Below, piece by piece: positions 51,863 to 60,001 of a DNA stretch of 64,000 bases. Under the pieces are notes generated by a model. That model ran no database searches. It was not told where the DNA came from and worked only from the letters and a program-made list of their open reading frames with translations. The position numbers were made by a program, and so were the translations under genes. Numbering within the stretch: the first letter of the stretch is position 1; each line of letters begins with the position of its first letter. This stretch comes from Streptomyces sp. NBC_00358 (lineage in GTDB: Bacteria; Actinomycetota; Actinomycetes; Streptomycetales; Streptomycetaceae). Location of the stretch: positions 7,812,001-7,876,000 of the forward strand of contig NZ_CP107976.1 of NCBI RefSeq assembly GCF_036099295.1, in the 5' to 3' direction.

Positions 51863-52464
51863 ATGGAGGGTTCCTACAACACCCCCGAAGGGGCTGTTTC
51901 CTCAAGCGCCGTGCGTGACGTGGTGCGGGCTGTTCTGGAAGCTCTCGACATCCCCACCCTGCGATCGTAGGGGACCGCGAGGCGCACGACCGGATCTTGA
52001 GCGGACGGGCCACGGACGCGGCAATCACGCTCCGCAGCACGCTGGACGGGTGGACCAAGACAGCCGAAGAGATTCTCGACTCACTCGCCCGCTTCTGCCG
52101 ACGGATCTCTGGCGCATCACACGAGGTTCTCTTCATGGTGGTCGCCGAGATGGCGGAGATCGAGCCGGAGTCCATCCACGAGCGGACCCTGATCGGCCTG
52201 GACATTGCTGCGGCCAACGGCAACCACGGCGGCTGGCCCCCGGTTGTCGACGCCGACATGCTCACCGTCGCCCTGAGCCGCCGCAATGGGATGGAGTTCT
52301 CGCGTGGACGCCGACCTGGTGCCGGTCGAGCGGCGCATGTGCGTCAGATAGTGGCCCGGAGCTTCTCGGTGAACTTGAGGCATTGCCGTGCGAGGATACA
52401 GATCGTGGCGAGACGCGGTGGTGTGGTGGTGCGGTCGTCGGGGGAGGTGCCGACAGGGCCTTGA
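51863..52464 (+). pseudogene. Frameshifted hypothetical gene
   Basis: Starts at ATG 51863 (MEGSYNTPEGAVSSSAVRDV) and reads 35 codons to TAG at 51968-51970. The protein clearly continues in another frame: after ALDIP, adding one base in the CCCC run near 51950 would give HPAIVGDREAHDRILSGRAT, joining the open frame with LRSTLDGWTKTAEEILDSLARF and FMVVAEMAEIEPESIHERTL. That frame stays open to 52464, but the part after about 52300 is probably not original because a transposase remnant lies antisense to it. Function unknown. It may be a real decay event or a one-base sequence error. Confidence 0.55.
52344..52460 (-). pseudogene. C-terminal remnant of an older transposase
   Basis: The minus-strand frame ending at TGA 52344-52346 reads PVGTSPDDRTTTPRLATIC and then ILARQCLKFTEKLRATI, an ending I associate with transposase C-termini. 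It is cut at its upstream side by the IS3-family element at 52461. Only 39 codons remain. The matching upstream part was not convincingly found beyond the element. Confidence 0.45.
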
Positions 52465-52483
52465 CCCCGGACTTTGAACACGT

Positions 52484-53386
52484 CTACGCGGCTTGGGCCA
52501 GAGTAGTTGCTGTTGGTTGGAAGTCGTTCTCGTAGGCGATCGGGGACCGCTGCCCGAGGCGGGAGTGCCGGCGTCGGGTGTTGTATCGGGTCAGCCAGCG
52601 GAAGGCGTCGAGCCGTGCCTGGCGCTCGTCCGGCCGGCCTTTGCGGCCCTTGAGCGTCTCCCTCTTGAAGCCAGCGTTGAAGCTCTCGGCTGCGGCATTG
52701 TCCGCGCTGGACCCGACCGCTCCCATGCTCTGCCGGACCCCTGCTGACCTGCAGATTTCAGCGAAAGCCCTACTCGTATATCACGACCCGTGATCCGTAT
52801 GCATGATCGCTCCCTTGAGACTGCCGCGGGTCTGCTCGGCGGCCGCCAGGGCGTCGATGACGAGCTCGGCTCGCATGTGATCGGCGATCGCCCACCCGGC
52901 CAGTCGGCGTGAGGCGAGGTCGATGACAGTGGCGAGGTAGAGCGGCTTCGCGCCGTTGACCGGCAGATACGTGATGTCGCCGACGTACTTCGTATTCACC
53001 GCGGCTGCGGTGAAGTCACGTCCGATCAGGTCCGGTGCCTTCGCCGCGGCCGGGTCGGCGAGCGTGGTGCGGTGTCGGCGGCGCAGGCGGAACCCCTCGA
53101 GCCCGATGCTCCGCATGATTCTCGCGACGCGCTTGTGGTTGACCACCGGGCCGCCCTCGTCGCGGAGTTCAGCGGTGATTCTGGGGGCTCCGTAGGTGCC
53201 GTCGAAGTCCTGGTGGATCTTGCGTATCCGGGCGGCGAGCTCGGCCTCGACGGCTTGCCGGGCCGCTCGTGCGGCCGCGGTGCGGCTCCAGTAGTAGAAG
53301 CTCGAGCGGGAGAGGCCGAGGGTGTCGCAGAGCCGCTTCACGCCGTGACGGCGCTGGTGATCCTCAACGAACTGGCAGCGGTTCAC
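52484..53386 (-). pseudogene. IS3-family transposase orfB, interrupted by an in-frame TGA
   Basis: GTG 53386 overlaps the orfA stop (GTGA). The first 201 codons carry HTH/HHH-like and integrase core segments: HQDFDGTYGAPRITAELRDE, TKYVGDITYLPV (first catalytic Asp) and KGAIMHTDHGS (second Asp). A TGA at 52781-52783 then stops translation. The same frame resumes as YTSRAFAEICRSAGVRQSMG and continues with SADNAAAESFNAGFKRETLK (catalytic Glu) and RRRHSRLGQRSPIAYE to the stop at 52484. The truncated product lacks the third DDE residue, so the element should not move on its own without readthrough. Confidence 0.88.
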
Positions 53387-53694
53387 CAGCGCGTCTCCGT
53401 CGCGAAATACCGGGCCGCCCTGCGGAGAATGTCGCGCTCCTCCTCCAGCTCACGGATCCGCTTCCGGGCAGCGGCCAGCTCCGCCTCGACGGCGTTACCA
53501 CCGGCCGGCACGACGGCCGACGGCGAGGAGTGGGCGCCGGAACGACGTCCGTCGGCAGCGCGGATCCAGTTCCGCAGTGTCTCGGTGTTCACTCCGAGAC
53601 CGTCGGCGACGGACTTGATCGTCGCTCCTGGCCGCGACCGGTACAACGCGACCGCGTCCGCCTTGAACTCGGCGGGATAGTGCTTCATCCCCAC
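53383..53694 (-). CDS. IS3-family transposase orfA
   Basis: A 103-residue helix-turn-helix protein: MKHYPAEFKADAVALYRSRP, IKSVADGLGVNTETLRNWIR, then a leucine-zipper-like ELAAARKRIRELEEERDILRRAARYFA. GTG 53694 or ATG 53688 is the start. In IS3 elements OrfA recognises the inverted repeats and is fused to OrfB by ribosomal frameshifting; here the two overlap as GTGA. Intact. Confidence 0.9.
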   Translation of the reverse strand: MGMKHYPAEFKADAVALYRSRPGATIKSVADGLGVNTETLRNWIRAADGRRSGAHSSPSAVVPAGGNAVEAELAAARKRIRELEEERDILRRAARYFATETRW

Positions 53695-53757
53695 GGGGAC
53701 TCCGTCCTCCTGGACCATCAAGATCCAAGTGTCTCCGGTGTCCAAAACCCGGGGTCA

Positions 53758-53975
53758 GGGCCCCACTTGCGTTCGCCCGTCCAGCCTTCTCCTTGCCTGT
53801 GGCTCCCCGATGGCCAGGGTGCCCTTGGGCTTGAACGCTCAGCTTCACACCTCGCCGTTACCAACGACGCATGTGAGCGCGGAGACGGGCCCGAATACTG
53901 GCCCCAAGGGCGGCCGTTCTATCCGTCCTTCATGTGGCCGTCCTTACTCGATCGGAGCGACTTCGTGTCGCACAG
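53758..53975. other. Unassigned stretch between the IS element and the katG remnant
   Basis: 218 bp with AT-richer patches. No recognised gene. One plus-strand frame reads RGDGPEYWPQGRPFYPSFMW, which could be decayed coding sequence but matches nothing I know. Confidence 0.35.
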
Positions 53976-54188
<213 letters not shown>

Positions 54189-54194
54189 TCATCA

Positions 54195-54233
54195 CGTGCG
54201 GGCCGGCCGGCCTCGAGTCGGCCGGCCCGCACG
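54195..54233 (+). terminator. Strong hairpin after the katG remnant
   Basis: CGTGCGGGCCGGCCG (54195-54209) pairs perfectly with CGGCCGGCCCGCACG (54219-54233), a 15-bp stem with a 9-base loop, then TTCTC. It starts seven bases after the katG stop and isolates the biosynthetic genes from transcription entering from the left. Confidence 0.88.
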
Positions 54234-54796
54234 TTCTCAGCCGGGCAGACGTGGCCACGTCCGCCCGGCTTTTCCATTTCCGTCGGCGGACCCGTGCGGC
54301 CTCCGTGGCCTCCGCAGACTCGTGAAGCAGGACCCACGCGTGGTGGCCTGGCCCCCGGCGCGCGGTCGGTGCTCCCGCGCCTTGTGACCGATGCCATAGA
54401 CGCCCCGCTCGCAGCCCCGGCGGCCGTCCGCTTGAAGACGCCCGGCGACCGGCCGGGGCCGCGCCGCCCGGATCGCCAGAACCCCTGCCCCGTAAGGCCG
54501 TCGAGGGATCGGCGAAAGCCGGACCAGTCGCCGGAAAATCTCTTTGCGCAGGCTGTGCCCGTGCGTCGCGCGGCGGCGGTCCCCGTGGCCCTCAAGCGGC
54601 GGTGCAAGCGGATCGGCAAGTATTTCAGCAAGGAAATCTCAAGTCCCGTGGCGCACAGTCGTTTCCAGGACGGCGAGCCGCGCCGCACCGACGTTCACCT
54701 GCCCCGGCCTCCGGACGGTGAACACCCCGGACGCCTGAGCGTCGCGCGGCTCCCGGCCTCGACTCCGGTCCCCTGCTGCGAAGAGAGACGCGTCCG
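54234..54796. other. 563-bp leader region of the biosynthetic operon
   Basis: No gene of coding quality on either strand. It must contain the promoter of the PKS-led operon. A less GC-rich patch lies at about 54610-54660 (AAGTATTTCAGCAAGGAAATCTCAAG), but no clear -35/-10 pair was found. GAAGAGAGACG precedes the PKS ATG as a possible weak ribosome site. Confidence 0.5.
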
Positions 54797-57700
54797 ATGA
54801 GCCACGACAACACCATCGCCATCGTGGGAATGGCCTGCCGCTTCCCCGGCGCCGGGGACGTCGCGGAGTTCTGGGCCAATCTGCGCGCCGGCGCCGACGG
54901 CATCAGCCGCTACGACCGCGCGGAGCTGCTGGCCGCGGGTGTGCCGCCGTCCCTGGCGGACCACCCCGACTACGTTGCGGCCCGCGGATCCATCTCCGGA
55001 GGCGACACCTTCGACCGGCACTTCTTCGGCTACAGCGCCGCCGAGGCGGAGTCGATCGACCCGCAGCAACGCGTCTTCCTGAGCTGTGCGTCGCAGGCCC
55101 TCGACGACGCGGGCCTCGACCCGGAGCGCGAGACGGGCTTGATCGGTGTCTACGCGGGCTGTGACGTCAGCGCGCCGCAGCACATCGACCGTGACGACCC
55201 GTCGGGGGCCACGGTGCGGATCATCGGTTCGCAGAAGGACTTCCTGGCCACCCGGGTGGCGTACAAACTCAACCTCAGGGGCCCGGCCCTCACCGTCCAG
55301 ACGGCCTGCTCCACCTCGCTCGTCGCGGTGCACCAGGCGGCACGCGCGCTGCTGGGCTACGAGTGCGACGTCGCACTGGCCGGTGGCGTGAACGTCCGGC
55401 TGCCCGAGGCGGGCGGCTATCTCTACCAGCGGGGCAACATCCTTTCCAGGGACGGCCGTTGCCGCACCTTCGACGCAGAGGCCACCGGCACCGTCAGTAG
55501 CAGCGGAGTCGGCGTCGTCGTACTCAAACGCCTCGACGACGCACTGGAGAACGGCGATCGCATCGTCGCCCTCATCAGGGGATCGGCCGTCAACAACGAC
55601 GGCGGCGCGAAAATCGGCTTCACCGCCCCGTCCGTCACCGGTCAGCGTGACGTCATCGCCATGGCGCTGGCACAGGCGGGGGCCGAGGCCGGCGGCATCG
55701 GCTACGTCGAGGCGCACGGCACCGGCACCCGCCTCGGCGACCCCATCGAGGTCGCCGCGCTCACGGCGGCGTTCCGCGAGAGCACGGACCGGACCGGCTA
55801 CTGCAAGCTGGGTGCCGTCAAGGCCAACATCGGCCACACGGGTGCCGCCGCCGGCGTCGCGGGGCTGATCAAGACCGCGTTGATGCTGCGGCACCGCACC
55901 TTCGTCCCGACCCCGCACTTCACCGAGTCCAACCCAGAACTCAAGCTCGCCGAGAGCCCGTTCGAGATCAGTACCCGCGACGAGACGTGGCTGTCGACGG
56001 GCCCGCGCCTGGCCGGCGTCAGTTCCTTCGGTATCGGCGGCACCAACGCACACGTCGTCATGGAGGAGCCGCCCGCCCTCCCCGCCGTGCGGCCGGACCT
56101 GCCCGGCGAGGCGGGTAGCGCGGACGAAGGGGCGGCGCAGCCCCAGGCGCTGTGCCTGTCCGCCGCCTCCGCGCAGGCGCTGCGGACCCTCAGCCGGCAG
56201 GTCGCCGAACGCCTCACCGCCCAGGACGCCCCCGAACTGGCCGACGCAGTACGCACGTTGGAGGCGCGCCGACGCTTCCCGCACCGTCGCACCGTCGTCG
56301 CCACCACCCGCGAACAGGCCGCTGTCGCACTGCTCGGCGACCCGGGCCCGGGGGTGCGGGCGGCAGCGGGGACCGCGGCGGCGTTCCTCTTCCCCGGCCA
56401 GGGAGCCCTGCGGGCGGGGCACGCAAGGGCCGCGTACGAGAAACTGCCGGTCTTCCGGGAGGTCTTCGACGAGTGTGCGGCACACGCAGGTGACCGGTTC
56501 GGGGCGGACCTGTCCGCCCTGCTCAACGGCGCGGACGCCGACTGGTTCACCGACACCCGGCACCAGCAACTCGGGCTTTTCGTGCTGGGATACGGACTCG
56601 CCCGCCAGCTCGGTGCCTGGGACATCCGGCCGGTCGCGATGTTTGGCCACAGCATCGGGGAGTACGCCGCGGCCACCCTGGCCGGACTGTGGACGCTGCC
56701 CGAGGCCCTGTCCGTGGTGTGGGCCAGGGGCCAGGCGATGAGGGACACCGCGCCGGGCCGGATGCTGGCCCTGCGGTGCGGGGAGGAGCGGGTGCGCACG
56801 CTGCTGAACGACGAGGTCGCGCTCGCCGTGGCGGGCGGCGACCACGTGGTCCTGTCCGGGCCGGTGGACCGGATCGAGGAGATCGCCCTGCGGGTGCAGG
56901 GCGAAGGGGTCACCGGGCGGCTGCTCCGTACCGAGCACGCCTTCCACTCGCCGATGATGGCACCTGCCGCGCAGGCGCTGCGCGAAGCGGTGGCTGCCAC
57001 GTCTGCGCGTACCCCGAGCATGCCGTTCGTCTCCGGCCTCACCGGTGCCTGGGCGGACCTGGACGCGGTCCGGACGCCCGGCTACTGGGCGGACCAACTC
57101 CTGGGCGCCGTACGGCTGCACGACGGTCTTCGGACGGTGGCCGCCGAGGGAGCGCGGTTGCTGGTCGAACTCGGTCCGGGGGACCAGCTGAGCCGGCAGG
57201 CGCGACGGACGGTCGGCGACGGCGCCCTCGCCGTTCCCTTCCTCGGCCGCGACCCGGAGCAGGAGGACGCGGGTGTGCTGGAGGCACTCGGCAGGCTGTG
57301 GGAACACGGTATCGAGGTGCCGTGGCGCACCCTGCCGAAGCAGCGCACCGGACGCCTGGTGGAGCTGCCCCCGCACCCGCTGGCCGCCACCCGGTACGCC
57401 GAACCGGCCGGTCCCGGCGCCCCGGCCGCGCCCCGCCCCGCCGCCCTGGCACCGACAACCTCCGTGGCGGCCCAGGCTGCCCGGCACGGACATCCCCGGG
57501 CTGCCGCGTCACCTGCCGAGGACTCTGCGGGCACGACGCTCGACGCGGTACGTGAGCTCTGGTGCGAGGCTCTCGGCGCTACCGCTGCCAGGGACGAGGA
57601 CGACTTCCACACGCTGGGCGGCGAATCGCTGCTCCTGGTCCACCTGCTGGCCCGGATCCGGGAGCGCACCGGGGTGAGCATCGCCGCCGCCGAGACCAGC

Positions 57701-58591
57701 TCCGGGTTCACCTTCGGCCGGCTGGCCGAGCTGGTCCGTCAGGCAGCGCCCGGCCCCTCGCACCCCGCGGCGCCGGACACCGGGTTCGCCGACATCCCCG
57801 ATCTGACCCTGCTCCGCGAAGGCATGGGCACGCCGCTGTTCCTGATGGCACCGGCCGCGGGCACCACCCTGTGCTACCGCCACCTGGTCTCTCGACTGGC
57901 GGGCGATCGGCCCGTGTACGGCATCGAGTCGCCCCGCCCGGCCCCCGGCGACCGCGCGCTGAACCGGCTGGAGGACATCGCCGCACACCACGTCCGCGTG
58001 CTGCGCCAAGTCCAGCCGGAAGGGCCGTACGTACTGGGCGGCTGGTCGTTCGGGGCGATGACCGGGCACGAGATGGCCCGCCAGCTCGCGGAGGCCGGGC
58101 AGCGGGTGGCGCTGCTGCTGGCCGTCGACGGCTTCATGCCCCACACCCACGGCCGGCCGGTGGCCACCCGGGCCGGCTGGCTGCGCGAGGCACTGGCCCT
58201 CCAACTGCGCGCCCTGGCAGCGCGGGGCCGCGCGAAACTGCGCCACGAGCGGCCGACGCGGGACGGCGCGGCGCCCGAGGGACGGGTGGCCAGGATCGAG
58301 GAGCTGGCCGCCGCTGCCGACGGCAGCGGGGCCGAACACGTCCGCATCCACAACGCGAACCTCACCGCCACCCTGCGGCACCGTCCGCGTCCCGTCCCCG
58401 GCGGCCTGGTGCTGCTCAAGGCCGCCGCCGACAGCAAGGTGTGCCGCAGGCTCCAGGCCCACCTGGCCCCGCTGTACGGCGGCGAAGTCAGCGTGACGCC
58501 GGTACCGGGCGACCACTGGTCGGTCCTGTCCACCGTCCACGCCGACGCCGTGGCCGCCCTGATCGATCCTCACCTGGCGGCGCTGGACTGA
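54797..58591 (+). CDS. Type I polyketide synthase, single module KS-AT-ACP-TE
   Basis: A 1264-residue PKS. KS about 5-430 with catalytic Cys171 (TACSTS), His307 (EAHGTGT) and His347 (KANIGHT). AT about 530-820 with Ser619 (GHSIGEY); HAFH at 714-717 indicates malonyl-CoA. ACP about 915-985 with the carrier serine 944 in LGGESLL. Thioesterase about 1010-1264 with Ser1084 (GGWSFGAM), Asp1111 and His1240 (GDHWSV). No KR, DH, ER or MT domain and no N-terminal docking helix, so it probably extends one acyl or aminoacyl starter to a beta-keto product and releases it. First of five closely spaced co-directional genes. Confidence 0.95.
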   Translation: MSHDNTIAIVGMACRFPGAGDVAEFWANLRAGADGISRYDRAELLAAGVPPSLADHPDYVAARGSISGGDTFDRHFFGYSAAEAESIDPQQRVFLSCASQALDDAGLDPERETGLIGVYAGCDVSAPQHIDRDDPSGATVRIIGSQKDFLATRVAYKLNLRGPALTVQTACSTSLVAVHQAARALLGYECDVALAGGVNVRLPEAGGYLYQRGNILSRDGRCRTFDAEATGTVSSSGVGVVVLKRLDDALENGDRIVALIRGSAVNNDGGAKIGFTAPSVTGQRDVIAMALAQAGAEAGGIGYVEAHGTGTRLGDPIEVAALTAAFRESTDRTGYCKLGAVKANIGHTGAAAGVAGLIKTALMLRHRTFVPTPHFTESNPELKLAESPFEISTRDETWLSTGPRLAGVSSFGIGGTNAHVVMEEPPALPAVRPDLPGEAGSADEGAAQPQALCLSAASAQALRTLSRQVAERLTAQDAPELADAVRTLEARRRFPHRRTVVATTREQAAVALLGDPGPGVRAAAGTAAAFLFPGQGALRAGHARAAYEKLPVFREVFDECAAHAGDRFGADLSALLNGADADWFTDTRHQQLGLFVLGYGLARQLGAWDIRPVAMFGHSIGEYAAATLAGLWTLPEALSVVWARGQAMRDTAPGRMLALRCGEERVRTLLNDEVALAVAGGDHVVLSGPVDRIEEIALRVQGEGVTGRLLRTEHAFHSPMMAPAAQALREAVAATSARTPSMPFVSGLTGAWADLDAVRTPGYWADQLLGAVRLHDGLRTVAAEGARLLVELGPGDQLSRQARRTVGDGALAVPFLGRDPEQEDAGVLEALGRLWEHGIEVPWRTLPKQRTGRLVELPPHPLAATRYAEPAGPGAPAAPRPAALAPTTSVAAQAARHGHPRAAASPAEDSAGTTLDAVRELWCEALGATAARDEDDFHTLGGESLLLVHLLARIRERTGVSIAAAETSSGFTFGRLAELVRQAAPGPSHPAAPDTGFADIPDLTLLREGMGTPLFLMAPAAGTTLCYRHLVSRLAGDRPVYGIESPRPAPGDRALNRLEDIAAHHVRVLRQVQPEGPYVLGGWSFGAMTGHEMARQLAEAGQRVALLLAVDGFMPHTHGRPVATRAGWLREALALQLRALAARGRAKLRHERPTRDGAAPEGRVARIEELAAAADGSGAEHVRIHNANLTATLRHRPRPVPGGLVLLKAAADSKVCRRLQAHLAPLYGGEVSVTPVPGDHWSVLSTVHADAVAALIDPHLAALD

Positions 58592-58676
58592 GCTCCCTCG
58601 CTCCCACACGAACTGCCGTACCGCCAGGGCGACTTCCTCCCTTCACCCACCCCGACCACTTCACGCGAGGGTTTCC

Positions 58677-59948
58677 ATGCCAGAGACGGACAACACCGCC
58701 TGCCCGTACGCCGAGGGCGCGGCCCAGGGCGTCATCGCACTCGACGCCGACTTCACGCAGGACCCGCATCCGGTGCTCGACCGGCTGCGCGAAGCGGGCC
58801 CGGTGCAGCACGTGCGGCTGCCCAACGGGGTCGAGCGGTGGCTGATCACCCGCTACGACGAGGTCATGGCCGCGTTCGGTGACCCGCGGCTGAGCAACGA
58901 GCTGGCCAGGGGCCTGCAGGACTCGCTGCCGCCGGAGCCGCTGCCGATGCGCTGGAAGGTCGCCCTGCGCACCAGCGCGCTGCTGGGCCGTGCGATGGCC
59001 AACCTCGACCCGCCGGACCACGACCGGCTGCGCAAGCTGGTGGTCCGCGCCTTCAGTGCCAAGCGCATCGACGGCATGCGGCCGCGTATCCAGGAGGTCA
59101 CCGACGAACTGTTCGACGCGGTCGCGGGCCGCGAGGAGTTCGACTTCGTCGAGGCGGTCGCCAACCAGCTGCCGATCATCGTGATCTGCGAGCTGCTGGG
59201 AGTCCCGGCCGCCGACGCCGACGTCTTCCGCACCGCCGCCACCGTGCTCGGCGGCATGCAGGCCGACGACGAGGCCGCCGCGGCCACCATCGCGGCACTG
59301 GACACCTTCGAGTCCTACGTCCGCGACCTGGTCAAGGCCCGCCGGGCCGAACCCGGGGACGACCTGTTCAGCGCTCTCACCACCATGGCCGGCGACGGGC
59401 AGGGCATGACCGACGACGAACTCGTCAGCATGGCCGGCCTCTTGCTCTTCGGCGGCTACGAGACCTCCGCCCAGCTCATCGGCAACGCCGTCCTGACCGT
59501 GCTCCAGCACCCGGAGCAGTTCGCCGCACTGCGCGCCGACCCCGCCCTGCTGCCCGCTGCCGTCGACGAGGTGCTGCGCTTCGAGGGCCCGGTGAACCCG
59601 GGCCTGAACCGCTACGCGCTGGAAGACGTGGAGATCGGTGGCGTGACCATCCCGAAGGGGTCCTACGTGATCCTCGGGGTGGCCGGTGCCAACCGCGACC
59701 CGGGCCACTGGGCCGACCCGGACCGGTTCGACATCGCACGCGACACCGGCACCGCCAGGCAACTGGGCTTCGGCTACGGCCTGCACTACTGCATCGGCGC
59801 GCGCCTCGCCCAGATCGAGGTCGAGATCGCGCTCGGCACGGTCCTGCGCCGCTACCCCGCACTGCGGCTCGCGGTCGCCCCCGAGGACATCACCTGGCGC
59901 GCCGGGTCCGTGCGCGGCGTCTGCGAACTCCTGCTGCGTACCGCCTGA
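58677..59948 (+). CDS. Cytochrome P450
   Basis: A 423-residue bacterial P450. The I-helix oxygen-activation motif is GGYETS (259-264), the K-helix ExxR is EVLR (298-301), and the haem loop is GFGYGLHYCIG with axial Cys372. The N-terminus lacks a membrane anchor, so it is soluble and needs a ferredoxin, not encoded nearby. ATG 58677 follows GCGAGGG. It lies 85 bp after the PKS, between it and the amide synthetase, so it likely oxidises the polyketide/amino-acid product or its precursor. Confidence 0.95.
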   Translation: MPETDNTACPYAEGAAQGVIALDADFTQDPHPVLDRLREAGPVQHVRLPNGVERWLITRYDEVMAAFGDPRLSNELARGLQDSLPPEPLPMRWKVALRTSALLGRAMANLDPPDHDRLRKLVVRAFSAKRIDGMRPRIQEVTDELFDAVAGREEFDFVEAVANQLPIIVICELLGVPAADADVFRTAATVLGGMQADDEAAAATIAALDTFESYVRDLVKARRAEPGDDLFSALTTMAGDGQGMTDDELVSMAGLLLFGGYETSAQLIGNAVLTVLQHPEQFAALRADPALLPAAVDEVLRFEGPVNPGLNRYALEDVEIGGVTIPKGSYVILGVAGANRDPGHWADPDRFDIARDTGTARQLGFGYGLHYCIGARLAQIEVEIALGTVLRRYPALRLAVAPEDITWRAGSVRGVCELLLRTA

Positions 59949-60001
59949 CCGGGCTCGCAGCGAGCCTTCCCTGTTCTTCGACCAGAGCGAGAGGTGTGTG
60001 C

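Larger units (their letters stand above)
52461..53757 (-). mobile_element. IS3-family insertion sequence, 1.3 kb
   Basis: Imperfect terminal inverted repeats: TGACCCCGGACTTTGAACAC at the left (from 52462) and TGACCCCGGGTTTTGGACAC read from 53757 leftwards, 17 of 20 matching. A GGGCC direct repeat flanks the element (52456-52460 and 53758-53762), a likely target duplication. Inside, on the minus strand, are orfA (53383-53694) and orfB (52484-53386), the two-frame arrangement of IS3 elements. orfB has an in-frame TGA, so this copy is probably inactive. Confidence 0.85.

Noticed and set aside
59996..60001. GTG start giving MCMSGIAG for the AsnB-like protein
   Set aside because: It would put the cysteine two residues away from the position required for the Ntn nucleophile, and the RGPD and NGE motifs are lost as well, so it would not restore glutaminase function.
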